DNA of 64,000 nucleotides from assembly GCF_001856685.1 (NCBI RefSeq), contig NZ_CP017812.1:930001-994000 (forward strand), written 5' to 3'. How positions within the stretch are numbered: position 1 is the first letter of the stretch; every line of letters begins with the position of its first letter. The position numbers and the translations under genes were made by a program. Shown piece by piece: positions 27,818 through 36,306 of this stretch. The notes beneath the pieces are model-generated. The model saw nothing but the letters and a program-made list of their open reading frames with translations, searched no databases and was not told where the DNA came from. Origin of the DNA: Boudabousia tangfeifanii. GTDB taxonomy: Bacteria > Actinomycetota > Actinomycetes > Actinomycetales > Actinomycetaceae.

Positions 27818-28315
27818 GTGGCAGTTCGAATTCGTTTGAAGCGGATGGGTAAAATCCGCTCACCTTTCTACCGTGTTGTTGTCGTTGACTCTCGCAAGAA
27901 GCGCGATGGTCGCGTCATCGAAGAGGTTGGCAAGTACAACCCCATGGAAACCCCGTCTTTGATTCAGATTGAATCTGAGCGTGTGCAGTACTGGTTGGGC
28001 GTTGGCGCACAGCCATCCGACCAGGTAAAGCACCTGCTCGACCTCACCGGCGACTGGGCTAAGTTCAAGGGCGCCAAGAACACCGAATCGCGTGTCTTGG
28101 TTAAGGAAGCAGATGCTAAGGCAACTGAAACCGCTAAGGCCATGGAAGAAGCCGCTAAGGACGCTGAAAAGCTAAAGGCTGCACAGGCTGAAGCTAAGGC
28201 TAAGGCAGAAGCCGAAGCTAAGGCAGAAGCTGAAGCTGCTGCTAAGGCTGCGGAAGAAGAAACCGCTGAAGCTGAAGAAGCACCAGCAGCAGAAGAGTCC
28301 ACTGAGGAGGCCTGA
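27818..28315 (+). CDS. rpsP: 30S ribosomal protein S16
   Basis: Small-subunit protein (165 aa). The core, [21 protein letters not shown] followed by [19 protein letters not shown] and [13 protein letters not shown], is unmistakable. From about residue 90 it carries a long Ala/Glu/Lys-rich helical tail, as in other actinobacteria. I start at GTG 27818, giving the conserved VAV N-terminus. AGGAG lies 11 nt upstream, rather far. GTG 27806 would add four residues, and a longer frame to 27707 has no support. First gene of the rpsP-khpA pair. Confidence 0.95.
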   Translation: MAVRIRLKRMGKIRSPFYRVVVVDSRKKRDGRVIEEVGKYNPMETPSLIQIESERVQYWLGVGAQPSDQVKHLLDLTGDWAKFKGAKNTESRVLVKEADAKATETAKAMEEAAKDAEKLKAAQAEAKAKAEAEAKAEAEAAAKAAEEETAEAEEAPAAEESTEEA

Positions 28316-28317
28316 TC

Positions 28318-28554
28318 GTGTTAGCAGACGCGCTTGAGCACTTGGTTCGGGGCATCGTTGATGACCCTGATGCGGTTGAAGTAACTCGCAAGAATATTCG
28401 CCGTGGGCAGCTGCTTGAAGTGCGGGTTGCACCCAATGATCTGGGCCGAGTAATCGGTCGAAGCGGACGAGTAGCTAAGGCTCTTCGTACCGTGATTAAT
28501 GGGATTTCAACACGTGGTCCGGTTCGTGTCGATGTGATTGATACGGATCGCTAA
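28318..28554 (+). CDS. khpA: KH-domain RNA-binding protein KhpA
   Basis: A 78-aa single type II KH domain. The GxxG loop is in DLGRVIGRSGRVAKALRTV (about 45). KhpA binds RNA, in several bacteria together with KhpB, and its gene commonly lies right after rpsP, as here (2-nt gap). Start GTG 28318 with GAGGAGG 7 nt upstream, inside the rpsP 3' end. Terminator directly downstream. Confidence 0.93.
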   Translation: MLADALEHLVRGIVDDPDAVEVTRKNIRRGQLLEVRVAPNDLGRVIGRSGRVAKALRTVINGISTRGPVRVDVIDTDR

Positions 28555-28563
28555 AAAGCTGAT

Positions 28564-28604
28564 AAGAAAAGAGGCTTGGGGAGACCCAAGCCTCTTTTCT
28601 TTAC
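28564..28604 (+). terminator. Terminator after khpA
   Basis: A 17-bp perfect stem (28564-28580 with 28585-28601) closes loop GAGA, with T-rich 3' arm and tail. It separates rpsP-khpA from rimM-trmD. Confidence 0.92.
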
Positions 28605-28697
28605 CTGTTTGCTTTTGGCTATCTGACAGACGAATCGCAATCCTGACCATTTAGTTAGTAATAGCCGAATAGCAATGGAATAGTTATAGTTAAAGAG

Positions 28698-29234
28698 ATG
28701 AGTGAAAATATGGAATTAACAGTCGCCGTGATCGGGGCACCGGTGGGGCTAAAAGGCTATGTTCGTCTAGACGTACGTACTGACTCTTTACGTGAACGTT
28801 TTGCCCCAGGAAACCAGTTAAATACGAATCCGGCAAAGCACGGCCCTTTGACGGTCCAAGGGCTAAGAAAACAAGGTGGCAGTATTATCTGCGCTTTTAA
28901 AGAGATCACTGATCGGACGGCTGCGCAAGCTCTTACTGGGGTCGAACTTTTAGCACCGGCACTTTCGGAGTTGGCAGAAGATGAGTTTTATCCTTATGAA
29001 CTCGAGGGACTTTTAGTCAAGGACCTAGCTGGAAATGAACTGGGTACTGTGAACCGCTTAGTTTTCGGATCTGGCCATGATTATTTGGAAGTGACTACAC
29101 CTGAAGGGGAAGACGTCCTCGTCCCATTTGTGAAGGCACTCGTGCCTGAAGTTGACCTCGAGAAGGAAGAAGTAGTAATGGACCCGCCAGGTGGATTATT
29201 CCCTGGCCACGGAACTGCGCTAGAAGCAAGGTGA
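28698..29234 (+). CDS. rimM: Ribosome maturation factor RimM
   Basis: Binds S19 and the 30S head during assembly. In 178 aa, the N-terminal RimM barrel has VAVIGAPVGLKGYVRLDVRTD, and the C-terminal PRC-barrel has EDEFYPYELEGLLV, GTVNRLVFGSGHDYLEV and VLVPFVKALVPEVDLEKEEVV. It ends with a Gly/Pro-rich GGLFPG tail. The start is ATG 28698, with AAAGAG just upstream. trmD begins 9 nt downstream, the usual rimM-trmD pair. Confidence 0.94.
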   Translation: MSENMELTVAVIGAPVGLKGYVRLDVRTDSLRERFAPGNQLNTNPAKHGPLTVQGLRKQGGSIICAFKEITDRTAAQALTGVELLAPALSELAEDEFYPYELEGLLVKDLAGNELGTVNRLVFGSGHDYLEVTTPEGEDVLVPFVKALVPEVDLEKEEVVMDPPGGLFPGHGTALEAR

Positions 29235-29243
29235 ACCGGTTCT

Positions 29244-30593
29244 ATGCGTTTTGACGTAATTACAATTTTCCCTGATTTTTTCGCTCCATTAAAGCTATCT
29301 TTGATTGGAAAAGCTCAAGAAAAGGGCACCTTGGATCTGCATGTTCATGATCTTCGTGACTGGACTGATGATCCTCGGCGAACAGTTGACGATAGCCCTT
29401 ATGGAGGAGGCGCCGGGATGGTTATGCGTCTCGATATTTGGGCTAAAGCTCTCCAAGCTGTAGCCCAAATGTCCAGTAGCGCCATGTCCGACTCGGCGCG
29501 TCCCAGCCAGCTTGATATCCCTAATGGGGCTAGCGAGCAAGGTGGCGAAGATCGTCGCATCCTCATGATTCCTACTCCCTCAGGAAGACGATTAACGCAA
29601 GACTGGGCGCAAGAGTTAGCGGCAGCCAAGCAGTTGGTATTTGCCTGCGGACGATATGAAGGGATCGATTCGCGTTTTGCCACTTATGCTCAGCGTCAGA
29701 GCGATTTCGAGGTTCAAGAGTTTTCACTTGGAGACTATGTACTAAATGGAGGTGAATCGGCCACCATGGTACTGATCGAGGCGGTTGCTCGTTTGGTGCC
29801 AGAAGTGATCGGCAATGAAGCCTCTTTGGTGGAAGAATCTCATGGCAATAATGGGTTGCTAGAGTATTCTGTTTTTACTCGTCCATGGACTTTTGCGGAG
29901 CTAGAACCGCCTGCTTGGCTCAAGAGTGGGGATCACGCTTTGGTTGATTATTGGCGGCATCGTGAAGCTTTGGAACGTACTTGGCTACGGCGTCCCGATT
30001 TGTTGGCGCCTAGCGGCAAAGCCTTTGAAGCATTAACTATTGCTGATGAAGCTTATCTATTAACTTTAGGGTGGCCGGGAAAAACAGGTGACTGGTTTTG
30101 GTTATTGGGCGAGGGCGCTGTAACTAGTGTGGGACGACGAGCAAATATTGATCAGTCTCCCGAAAATCAGTGGGAAGCGGATCTGCTAACTACCCCAGAT
30201 AAGGAAGACTCTGCTATTGCGTTACTGCAAGTTACGCAGGTCGAACCCATGGATGAGGCATCCTGGTCTGTCATTGACAATGATCAGGAGTTTTCCTCGA
30301 TTGCAGACTTGCCTCAGGATAAAACGAAACCAGCGCTAAGCTCTGATGATGAGTTAGCTATTTTGGCCTTGCTTGATAAATTCCGTGCTTCCTATGGTCC
30401 GATGGCTCCAGTTGATACTTCTGCTTTTCTCGCATTGCCCGAAGGAGCAAAGCTTTCTGAGGTAGCACGACATGCCGGACGAGTTAAAGCAGCTAGCGGA
30501 AAACAAGTCCATGCTTGCCTTAAGGCTCTAGACCCCAAACGTACGGGCAGGCTAAAAAATAGGGTAATCTACAAACTTAAGTTTGGGTATTAA
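29244..30593 (+). CDS. trmD: tRNA (guanine-37-N1)-methyltransferase TrmD, with C-terminal extension
   Basis: SAM-dependent SPOUT enzyme methylating G37 of tRNAs. The catalytic part (about 1-255) shows MRFDVITIFPDFF, DDSPYGGGAGMVM, the knot motifs LVFACGRYEGIDSR and FSLGDYVLNGGE, and ends near RRPDLLAPSG. The protein runs on to 449 aa, about 190 more than a standard TrmD. The extension is not a domain I recognise. It has an acidic middle (about 290-370) and a basic end, KRTGRLKNRVIYKLKFGY, which could bind RNA (inference). The frame is open throughout, so this is not a missed stop. Confidence 0.93.
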   Translation: MRFDVITIFPDFFAPLKLSLIGKAQEKGTLDLHVHDLRDWTDDPRRTVDDSPYGGGAGMVMRLDIWAKALQAVAQMSSSAMSDSARPSQLDIPNGASEQGGEDRRILMIPTPSGRRLTQDWAQELAAAKQLVFACGRYEGIDSRFATYAQRQSDFEVQEFSLGDYVLNGGESATMVLIEAVARLVPEVIGNEASLVEESHGNNGLLEYSVFTRPWTFAELEPPAWLKSGDHALVDYWRHREALERTWLRRPDLLAPSGKAFEALTIADEAYLLTLGWPGKTGDWFWLLGEGAVTSVGRRANIDQSPENQWEADLLTTPDKEDSAIALLQVTQVEPMDEASWSVIDNDQEFSSIADLPQDKTKPALSSDDELAILALLDKFRASYGPMAPVDTSAFLALPEGAKLSEVARHAGRVKAASGKQVHACLKALDPKRTGRLKNRVIYKLKFGY

Positions 30594-30681
30594 ACCGACC
30601 TTAGTGGCGATTTACACAAAAGTCGCGCTAGCATTGCTCTTAATACTGTGGGAAGATTTTCTATTGTGTAGTGGGCGCTAA

Positions 30682-30775
30682 CCTGCCGCAGGGGGCACGC
30701 CAGGAGCTACACATTGGTACCAAATGGTGCAGATAGGCACCCGAAACACACGTTTCCGACCTGCGGCGAGAGGCG
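30682..30775 (+). promoter_or_regulatory. Structured leader before rplS (candidate autoregulatory element)
   Basis: GCCGCAG (30685-30691) can pair with CTGCGGC (30761-30767), enclosing hairpins GGTGC/GCACC (30726-30730 with 30737-30741) and GAAAC/GTTTC (30743-30747 with 30752-30756). The outer helix ends about 10 nt before the AAGGA RBS of rplS, which would suit control of initiation. L19 leaders are known in Firmicutes; this one does not look like a copy of them and is inferred from pairing only. Confidence 0.5.
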
Positions 30776-30788
30776 TGAAGGAACAAAA

Positions 30789-31145
30789 ATGAAGAAGTTT
30801 GACGCACTAGACGCAGCTCAGCTCCGCGATGAAGTACCTTACTTCCGCGCAGGTGATACCGTCAAAGTCAACGTGAAAGTTGTTGAAGGTAACCGTTCCC
30901 GTATCCAGGTTTTCCAGGGTATCGTCATTGCCCGTCGCGGCTCTGGCGTCAGCGCTACCTTCACCGTCCGCAAGGTTTCCTTCGGTGTTGGCGTTGAGCG
31001 TACTTTCCCAGTACACGCTCCAACCATTGAATCCATCGAGGTTGTAACCCGCGGTAAGGTTCGTCGCGCCAAGTTGTACTACTTGCGTGACCGCCACGGC
31101 AAGGCTGCTAAGGTCAAGGAACGTCGTATCCGCTCCGCTAAGTGA
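30789..31145 (+). CDS. rplS: 50S ribosomal protein L19
   Basis: Large-subunit protein at the 30S-50S interface. At 118 aa it has the standard length. [51 protein letters not shown] and [20 protein letters not shown] are conserved. The ATG at 30789 follows AAGGA by 7 nt; a longer in-frame start at 30714 would lie in the structured leader. Terminator follows. Confidence 0.97.
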   Translation: MKKFDALDAAQLRDEVPYFRAGDTVKVNVKVVEGNRSRIQVFQGIVIARRGSGVSATFTVRKVSFGVGVERTFPVHAPTIESIEVVTRGKVRRAKLYYLRDRHGKAAKVKERRIRSAK

Positions 31146-31165
31146 GTTAGATCGCGAACTTTGCC

Positions 31166-31205
31166 AAAACGTGCCAAAGCTATTGTGCTTTGGCACGTTT
31201 TTGCA
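31166..31205 (+). terminator. Terminator after rplS
   Basis: A 15-bp perfect stem (31166-31180 with 31187-31201) closes loop TATTGT, followed by TTTGC. It lies inside the region a longer lepB reading frame would cover, which argues for the later lepB start. Confidence 0.92.
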
Positions 31206-31257
31206 ATTTGATGTCTACAATAGGGGAGTACTGTTTGAGAAAGGGAAGCGACTGGTT

Positions 31258-32004
31258 GTGAGCACTTTAGAATTTTTCCCCGATAATCTGCCCGATCCTG
31301 AGCCTCGTAATCGCCCCGCACACTTGCGGTCGAAGAATGAGGAACGTTCGGTTGGGGGACAAGTTTTTGACTTCTTGCTGATCCTAGTCTTGGTGCTAGT
31401 TACGATTGCGGGAGTTCGTCACTTTGTAGCGCAACGCTTCTATATTCCAACTGGCTCGATGGAGCAAACCATTATGCCTGAGGACTATGTTTTGGCATCA
31501 CGTTTGACCCCAAATACTGTCCCAGTTCGGCGCGGAGATATTGTGGTCTTCCATGATTCCGGGCATTGGTTAGGCGAAGCGAATTCCGACAAAGTTCCCG
31601 TTTGGGAAAAGGGCCTTGTTTGGCTGGGGCTTAAAGGCGATCGCAGTTCTCAACAGTTGATTAAGCGAGTAATTGGCTTGCCTGGCGACCGCGTGTCGTG
31701 TTGTAGCCCTGAAGGTCGCCTAGTAGTTAACGGCATTGCGGTTAAGGAGCCTTATCTTGCTCCCGGTACGCTTCCGTCCGAGGAACCTTTTGATGTTCGT
31801 GTTCCCGAAGGCCGTATTTGGGTAATGGGAGACAATCGCCAAAATAGTGCAGATTCGCGTGCTCACATGGATTTAGACGGTAAGGGTAGCGTTCCCTTAT
31901 CAGACGTTCTAGGACGCGCCGTAGCGATCACTTGGCCCATTAGTCGGATGTCCTTCCTTGAGGATTATTCAGAAGTATTTAGCCAAGTTCCAAACGCTAA
32001 ATGA
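31258..32004 (+). CDS. lepB: Signal peptidase I
   Basis: Type I leader peptidase (248 aa) cleaving secretory signal peptides. After a 35-residue cytosolic segment comes one membrane helix (about 36-55). The catalytic Ser is in IPTGSMEQTI (residue 67) and the Lys in LIKRVIGLPGDRV (about 135). MGDNRQNSADSR is the box E motif. I start at GTG 31258; AAGGGA is 11 nt upstream. A frame opening at 31087 would overlap rplS and its terminator. The stop overlaps rnhB (ATGA). Confidence 0.93.
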   Translation: MSTLEFFPDNLPDPEPRNRPAHLRSKNEERSVGGQVFDFLLILVLVLVTIAGVRHFVAQRFYIPTGSMEQTIMPEDYVLASRLTPNTVPVRRGDIVVFHDSGHWLGEANSDKVPVWEKGLVWLGLKGDRSSQQLIKRVIGLPGDRVSCCSPEGRLVVNGIAVKEPYLAPGTLPSEEPFDVRVPEGRIWVMGDNRQNSADSRAHMDLDGKGSVPLSDVLGRAVAITWPISRMSFLEDYSEVFSQVPNAK

Positions 32005-32708
32005 CCAAGCAATTTGCTAGTTCCCAGTTTGAGCAGGAGCTATTGCGTGACTTCCAGCTAGTTGGCGGGATGGACGAGGTCGGTCGTGGGGCTTTGGCCG
32101 GTCCGGTAGGGATCGGTCTTTGCGTGATTTCAGCTGCAACAAAACCTGCCCCACCAACCTTGGCTGATTCTAAACTATTAGCAGCTAAAACTCGCGAATC
32201 CTTGGTTTCAGTAGTTGAGGAATGGGCCGAAGGCGCTACTGTCACTTATGGCACCAGCCAAGAGATTGATCAGTTAGGGATTATCGGTGCGCAACGATTG
32301 GCTGGTTGGAGAGCCCTCGAACAGATGCGTAATAAGCAGTTATTACCCTCTGTAGTGATTCTTGATGGCTGTCACGATTGGCTTTCACCGCCACAGGATC
32401 TTTTCGCTAGCATGGAGCTGGAAACTCAATTTCCGGAATTATTTTCGGTCTTTCCGAAAGTGATTATGCGAGTTAAAGCAGACCGTGATTTAACTGTGGT
32501 GGCAGCAGCTTCAGTTTTAGCTAAAGTTAGTCGAGATGCTTTTATGAAAGCTTTGCCTGACCCTGGATATGGGTGGGCCCAAAATGTAGGATATGGGACG
32601 AAAACTCATTTACTCGGTTTGGACGCTTTAGGGCCAAGCGAATATCATCGAATGAGTTGGAAAGTCAACGGACAAAGTCTAGAGACACAAACGAAGGGTA
32701 ATAAATGA
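32001..32708 (+). CDS. rnhB: Ribonuclease HII
   Basis: Removes RNA from RNA-DNA hybrids and ribonucleotides from DNA. In 235 aa the catalytic DE pair is in GGMDEVGRGALAGPV (residues 25-26). Further acidic residues lie in VVILDGCHDWL (about 117) and IMRVKADRDLTVVAAASVLAKVSRD (about 155). GYGTKTHL and GPSEYHRMSW follow. It overlaps lepB by 4 nt and the DUF2469 gene by 4 nt, so the three are translationally coupled. Confidence 0.95.
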   Translation: MTKQFASSQFEQELLRDFQLVGGMDEVGRGALAGPVGIGLCVISAATKPAPPTLADSKLLAAKTRESLVSVVEEWAEGATVTYGTSQEIDQLGIIGAQRLAGWRALEQMRNKQLLPSVVILDGCHDWLSPPQDLFASMELETQFPELFSVFPKVIMRVKADRDLTVVAAASVLAKVSRDAFMKALPDPGYGWAQNVGYGTKTHLLGLDALGPSEYHRMSWKVNGQSLETQTKGNK

Positions 32709-33007
32709 GCCGCGAAGATCTTGAGCGATACGAAAATGAACACGAGCTCGCTCTTTTCAAAGAGTACCGAGATGTGCTGGCACTTTTTACCTACGTGGTA
32801 GAAACTGACCGTCGTTTTTACCTGGCAAACCATGTCGATGTGCAGGTACAGTCAACTGGCACTGAGGTTTTCTTTGAGGTGACCTTAGCCGATGCATGGG
32901 TCTGGGATATTTATCGTTCTTCCCGTTTCGTCAAGCGAGTACGCGTTATTACATTTAAAGACGTTAACGTAGAAGAGATTGCCAAAAGTGAACTAATGCC
33001 CTCTTAA
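32705..33007 (+). CDS. DUF2469 family protein
   Basis: A 100-aa protein of a conserved actinobacterial family (Rv2901c-like) of unknown function, nearly always beside rnhB as here. Family features are SREDLERYENEHELALFKEYRDV, YVVETDRRFYLANHVDV and DAWVWDIYRSSRFVKRVRV. It is soluble, mixed alpha/beta, with no catalytic signature. It starts in the rnhB stop (ATGA). Confidence 0.9.
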   Translation: MSREDLERYENEHELALFKEYRDVLALFTYVVETDRRFYLANHVDVQVQSTGTEVFFEVTLADAWVWDIYRSSRFVKRVRVITFKDVNVEEIAKSELMPS

Positions 33008-33074
33008 TCTTCATAACGGGTAGTTTTCCACAGTGGATTTTTCCCCCAACTAGAAAATACCTAAAACTAAACCA

Positions 33075-33115
33075 TCACCTCCTGAAGCGAGAATCGATTC
33101 AGGAGGTGACTGCAA
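33075..33115 (+). promoter_or_regulatory. Hairpin sequestering the yraN Shine-Dalgarno
   Basis: TCACCTCCTGAA (33075-33086) and TTCAGGAGGTGA (33098-33109) form a perfect 12-bp stem with an 11-nt loop. The 3' arm contains the full-strength SD AGGAGGTGA, 6 to 8 nt before the TTG start of yraN. The 5' arm matches the anti-SD tail of 16S rRNA (ATCACCTCCT). There is no U tract, so a terminator is unlikely; translational repression is the simplest reading. Confidence 0.7.
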
Positions 33116-33496
33116 TTGAAAGCAGATTTATTAGCACAAAGAGTTACGAACCAGGAAGTTGGCAAGATCGGAGAAGATATTGCTTGCCGAGTATTGGCTG
33201 ACAATGGATGGTCGATTATCAGTCGTAATTGGCGTTGCCGTTATGGCGAAATCGATGTGATTGCCGTTAAAGGTCAAGAAATTAGCTTTATTGAAGTAAA
33301 GACCAGACGTGGAAAATCGCATGGTAGTGGGATCCAAGCAATCGACCCACGAAAGCTAAATCGGATCCGGAAACTTGCTCGGCTTTGGCTGCAAAGCAGC
33401 AGCGACTTTTTCACACAAATAAATATCGATGCCCTCGAAGTGCAGCTTCACGATGATCTGAGTTCTAAAGTACGTTATTTTCGTGAGGTAGCCTGA
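33116..33496 (+). CDS. YraN/UPF0102 family nuclease-like protein
   Basis: A 126-aa protein of the restriction-endonuclease-like YraN family. GKIGEDIACRVLADNGW, NWRCRYGEIDVIA and EISFIEVKTRRGKSHG carry the E, D and E-x-K residues expected of the fold. Function is not settled; the gene regularly sits before comM and dprA, which suggests a role in DNA handling. The start is TTG 33116 with a very strong SD held in a hairpin. Its stop overlaps the comM start by 1 nt (TGATG). Confidence 0.9.
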   Translation: MKADLLAQRVTNQEVGKIGEDIACRVLADNGWSIISRNWRCRYGEIDVIAVKGQEISFIEVKTRRGKSHGSGIQAIDPRKLNRIRKLARLWLQSSSDFFTQINIDALEVQLHDDLSSKVRYFREVA

Positions 33497-35067
33497 TGGC
33501 CCGGGTTGTTACTACTAACGCCGTTTCATTACTAGGTGTACATGGTGCTTTAGTAACCGTTGAAGCACATGTGTGTAATGGTTTGCCGACCATCAATCTT
33601 GTCGGACTACCGGATGCATCGCTACGAGAAGCCAAAGACCGAGTTAGAGCTGCGGTATCCTCTTGTGGCTACACTCTAGGTTCTCGAAGAGTAACCGTGA
33701 ACCTCTCTCCAGCGGACTTACCTAAGACTGGTAGTGGATTCGATTTAGCAATTGCGGTTGCCATGCTATGGGCAGAGCAGAATTTTCCAAAAAATGAGTT
33801 AAAAAACTGGGCATTTTTTGGTGAACTAGGATTGGACGGCCAAATTCATCCGGTTAAAGGAACTCTGCCAGTTGTTGCCACTTTGGCGAAATACGGAATA
33901 AAAAAGGTGGCTATAGCGCCGCAATCCATTGCACAGGCTCGACTGATTCCGGGTATTGAAGCTCATGCCTTTAGCCATCTATCAGCCCTGATTAGAACTT
34001 TAGGGGGAGATTGCAGCATAACGCCAGAGAAGAATATGAATACTGCATCCAACTGGCAGGGAAGTAAGAGTTCAACTGAGAGCTATTTTTCCGCCGAAGA
34101 ACTCGATATGACCGAAGTACAAGGCCAGGCGGAAGGAAAGTTCGCTTTAGAAGTAGCAGCTGCTGGTGGTCATCATCTATATTTTGTGGGCTCTCCTGGG
34201 GCGGGAAAAACCATGTTGGCCAAACGTCTGCCAACCATCTTGCCGCCTTTAAATCAGGTCGAATCCTTGGCTGTTTCCGAAATCCATTCATTGGCAGGAA
34301 CATTTGATGCACAAGCTGGTTTGCTTAGAAATCGACCTTTTGTAGCTCCACATCATGGGGCCTCTATGGCGGCAATAGTTGGTGGAGGTACCAATATTGC
34401 CGGTCCTGGGCTTATCTCTTTGGCTCATAAAGGAGTCTTGTTTCTGGACGAAGCCCCAGAGTTTTCACCTAGAGTGCTGGATGCTCTTCGTCAGCCGATC
34501 GAAAATGGTCAGATTGTTTTATCTCGAGCGAAATCTACCATCACTTTGCCCGCACAGTTCCAACTGGTCATGGCGGCAAATCCATGCCCTTGTGGTAACG
34601 CCTTTGCCCTCAATCGGAGTTGTGAGTGCAGCCCATTTACTAGACGAAGATACCTACAACGACTCTCAGGTCCACTTTTAGATCGAATTGATATCCAGAT
34701 GCGAATAACCGCACCGAGTCGAATTGAACGGAGACAAAGGTATCAAGGCGATACCTCGAAAACTATCCAACAACGAGTAATCGCAGCAAGACAGAAAGCC
34801 AAAGTCAGAATCGGTGACGGTCCATGGGAAACAAATTCTCAAGTTACTAGTCGCGTAATCCAAAGTTGGTCTAAGGAACTGGAAGCACCCTGTCTTCGAC
34901 TACTAGATCAGGCTATCGAACGAGGGGTTATTACTATGCGCGGAGCTGATCGGATTCAACGCCTAGCGTGGACCATCGCTGATCTTAAAGGAATGAATAA
35001 GCCTGAAAAAGCAGAAATATTGCAGGCACAAGAATTAAGAAATGGAAGTGTAAAAAATGACTACTAA
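33496..35067 (+). CDS. comM: YifB/ComM family Mg-chelatase-like AAA+ ATPase
   Basis: ComM-type helicase (523 aa) that promotes branch migration during integration of transformed DNA in competent bacteria. N-terminal domain with GLPTINLVGLPDASLREAKDRVRAA and VNLSPADLPKTGSGFDLAIA; AAA+ core with Walker A GSPGAGKTMLAKRL (about 235); FLDEAPEF as Walker B; and the four-Cys insert NPCPCGN...CECSP. C-terminal Mg-chelatase domain follows. Start ATG 33496 overlaps yraN. Overlaps dprA by 11 nt, so the three genes are coupled. Other competence machinery is not in this window. Confidence 0.94.
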   Translation: MARVVTTNAVSLLGVHGALVTVEAHVCNGLPTINLVGLPDASLREAKDRVRAAVSSCGYTLGSRRVTVNLSPADLPKTGSGFDLAIAVAMLWAEQNFPKNELKNWAFFGELGLDGQIHPVKGTLPVVATLAKYGIKKVAIAPQSIAQARLIPGIEAHAFSHLSALIRTLGGDCSITPEKNMNTASNWQGSKSSTESYFSAEELDMTEVQGQAEGKFALEVAAAGGHHLYFVGSPGAGKTMLAKRLPTILPPLNQVESLAVSEIHSLAGTFDAQAGLLRNRPFVAPHHGASMAAIVGGGTNIAGPGLISLAHKGVLFLDEAPEFSPRVLDALRQPIENGQIVLSRAKSTITLPAQFQLVMAANPCPCGNAFALNRSCECSPFTRRRYLQRLSGPLLDRIDIQMRITAPSRIERRQRYQGDTSKTIQQRVIAARQKAKVRIGDGPWETNSQVTSRVIQSWSKELEAPCLRLLDQAIERGVITMRGADRIQRLAWTIADLKGMNKPEKAEILQAQELRNGSVKNDY

Positions 35068-36268
35068 ACAAATGCAAACAGTGGCGAACATTGAATCGCC
35101 CAAAGACGCAATGATGATCTGGAGTTATCTGGTCGAACCAGTTGAACCTTTTGCTAAACAACTATTAGCAGTTTTCGATCCTATCAAGGCTTTAGAATGG
35201 TTGGCCCCCGAAAATTCGTTTTCCCAAAAATGGGAACAAGTGCCAATGGAAGTAAAAAACGAACTGATTATTGGGCATCAGCGCCTCCCCATAATGGTAG
35301 AACGTTGGCAAGAACGTTTGAAAGAGTGCAATTTAAATGCAATGAAAGATCGCCTCCGAGAAGTCAATGCAAATTTTCTTGCTCCAAATGATGCAGATTG
35401 GCCGATTGGCTTAAATGATCTTGGCTACGAAGCCCCGATTGGTCTATGGGTAAGGGGAAAACTACCCAAACAACTGCCAATAGCGCTTGTCGGCGCCCGC
35501 GCTTCCTCACTTTATGGTGATAGAGTCGCAAGTGACTTCTCTGCACAGCTTGCTGAAGCTGGAGCCACCATTATCAGCGGTGGAGCTTTCGGGATTGATG
35601 CTGCTGCCCATCGAGGGGCATTAGCTGTTTTAGGGAAAACTGTTGCTTTCATGGCTGGGGGAGTCGACGAGCTTTACCCGCTTGCATTAAGAGAACTACA
35701 TGAAGAAATTATTCGAACTGGCGCGATCGTAAGTGAATACCCACCATTCGCTAGACCTGCCCGATGGCGTTTCCTACACAGAAATCGGTTAATCGCTGCT
35801 GCTAGTCGCTGTACGGTGGTGGTTGAAGCGGGAAATCGCTCAGGTGCCCTTGCTACCGCAAGAAGGGCACAGGAAATCGGTCGCCCGGTTGGTAGCGTGC
35901 CTGGTGCGATAAATGCTCCAACTTCACAGGGGACAAATCAACTCTTACGTAATGGGGCAACCTGTGTAACTAGTCCTGAACAAATTATTGCCCTTTGTCG
36001 TCCAATCGAAACTAAAGGCGAGGATTTTAATGTCGAAGTTATTCCTGGGATAGATACTGCTTTACCAGGTGAACTATCAGCAGTAGCAAGAAGGGTCTGG
36101 GATTCCTTACCAAAACGAAGCAACGCCAAAATCGCTCGTTTAGCGAATGCGGCAGGATTAAGCCAGAGTGAAGTCAAACCAATCTTAACCGAGCTGCAAT
36201 TGCAAGGATACGTAGTGCAAACCGGACCTCAAGAGTATAAGCGGGGCATACGTGTGCCTGAAGGATAA
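35057..36268 (+). CDS. dprA: DNA processing protein DprA
   Basis: Loads RecA on incoming single-stranded DNA. The 403-aa protein has a divergent N-terminal region (1-110), then the Rossmann-like DprA core. Signature segments are IALVGARASSLYGDRVA, TIISGGAFGIDAAAHRGAL, VAFMAGGVDELYP, FLHRNRLIAAASRCTVVVEA and RSGALATARRAQEIGRPVGSVPG. The C-terminal about 65 residues look like a winged helix (NAKIARLANAAGLSQSEVK). It overlaps comM by 11 nt. Confidence 0.95.
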   Translation: MTTKQMQTVANIESPKDAMMIWSYLVEPVEPFAKQLLAVFDPIKALEWLAPENSFSQKWEQVPMEVKNELIIGHQRLPIMVERWQERLKECNLNAMKDRLREVNANFLAPNDADWPIGLNDLGYEAPIGLWVRGKLPKQLPIALVGARASSLYGDRVASDFSAQLAEAGATIISGGAFGIDAAAHRGALAVLGKTVAFMAGGVDELYPLALRELHEEIIRTGAIVSEYPPFARPARWRFLHRNRLIAAASRCTVVVEAGNRSGALATARRAQEIGRPVGSVPGAINAPTSQGTNQLLRNGATCVTSPEQIIALCRPIETKGEDFNVEVIPGIDTALPGELSAVARRVWDSLPKRSNAKIARLANAAGLSQSEVKPILTELQLQGYVVQTGPQEYKRGIRVPEG

Positions 36269-36306
36269 CTAAAATTTTAGGCTAAACTCCTCTTAGGAGG
36301 AACAGA

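Noticed and set aside
31087..31257. N-terminal extension of signal peptidase I
   Set aside because: It would overlap rplS and run through its terminator, and it has no RBS.
33075..33109. SD hairpin as a rho-independent terminator for the rnhB operon
   Set aside because: No U tract follows; the next bases are CTGCAATTG leading into the yraN start.
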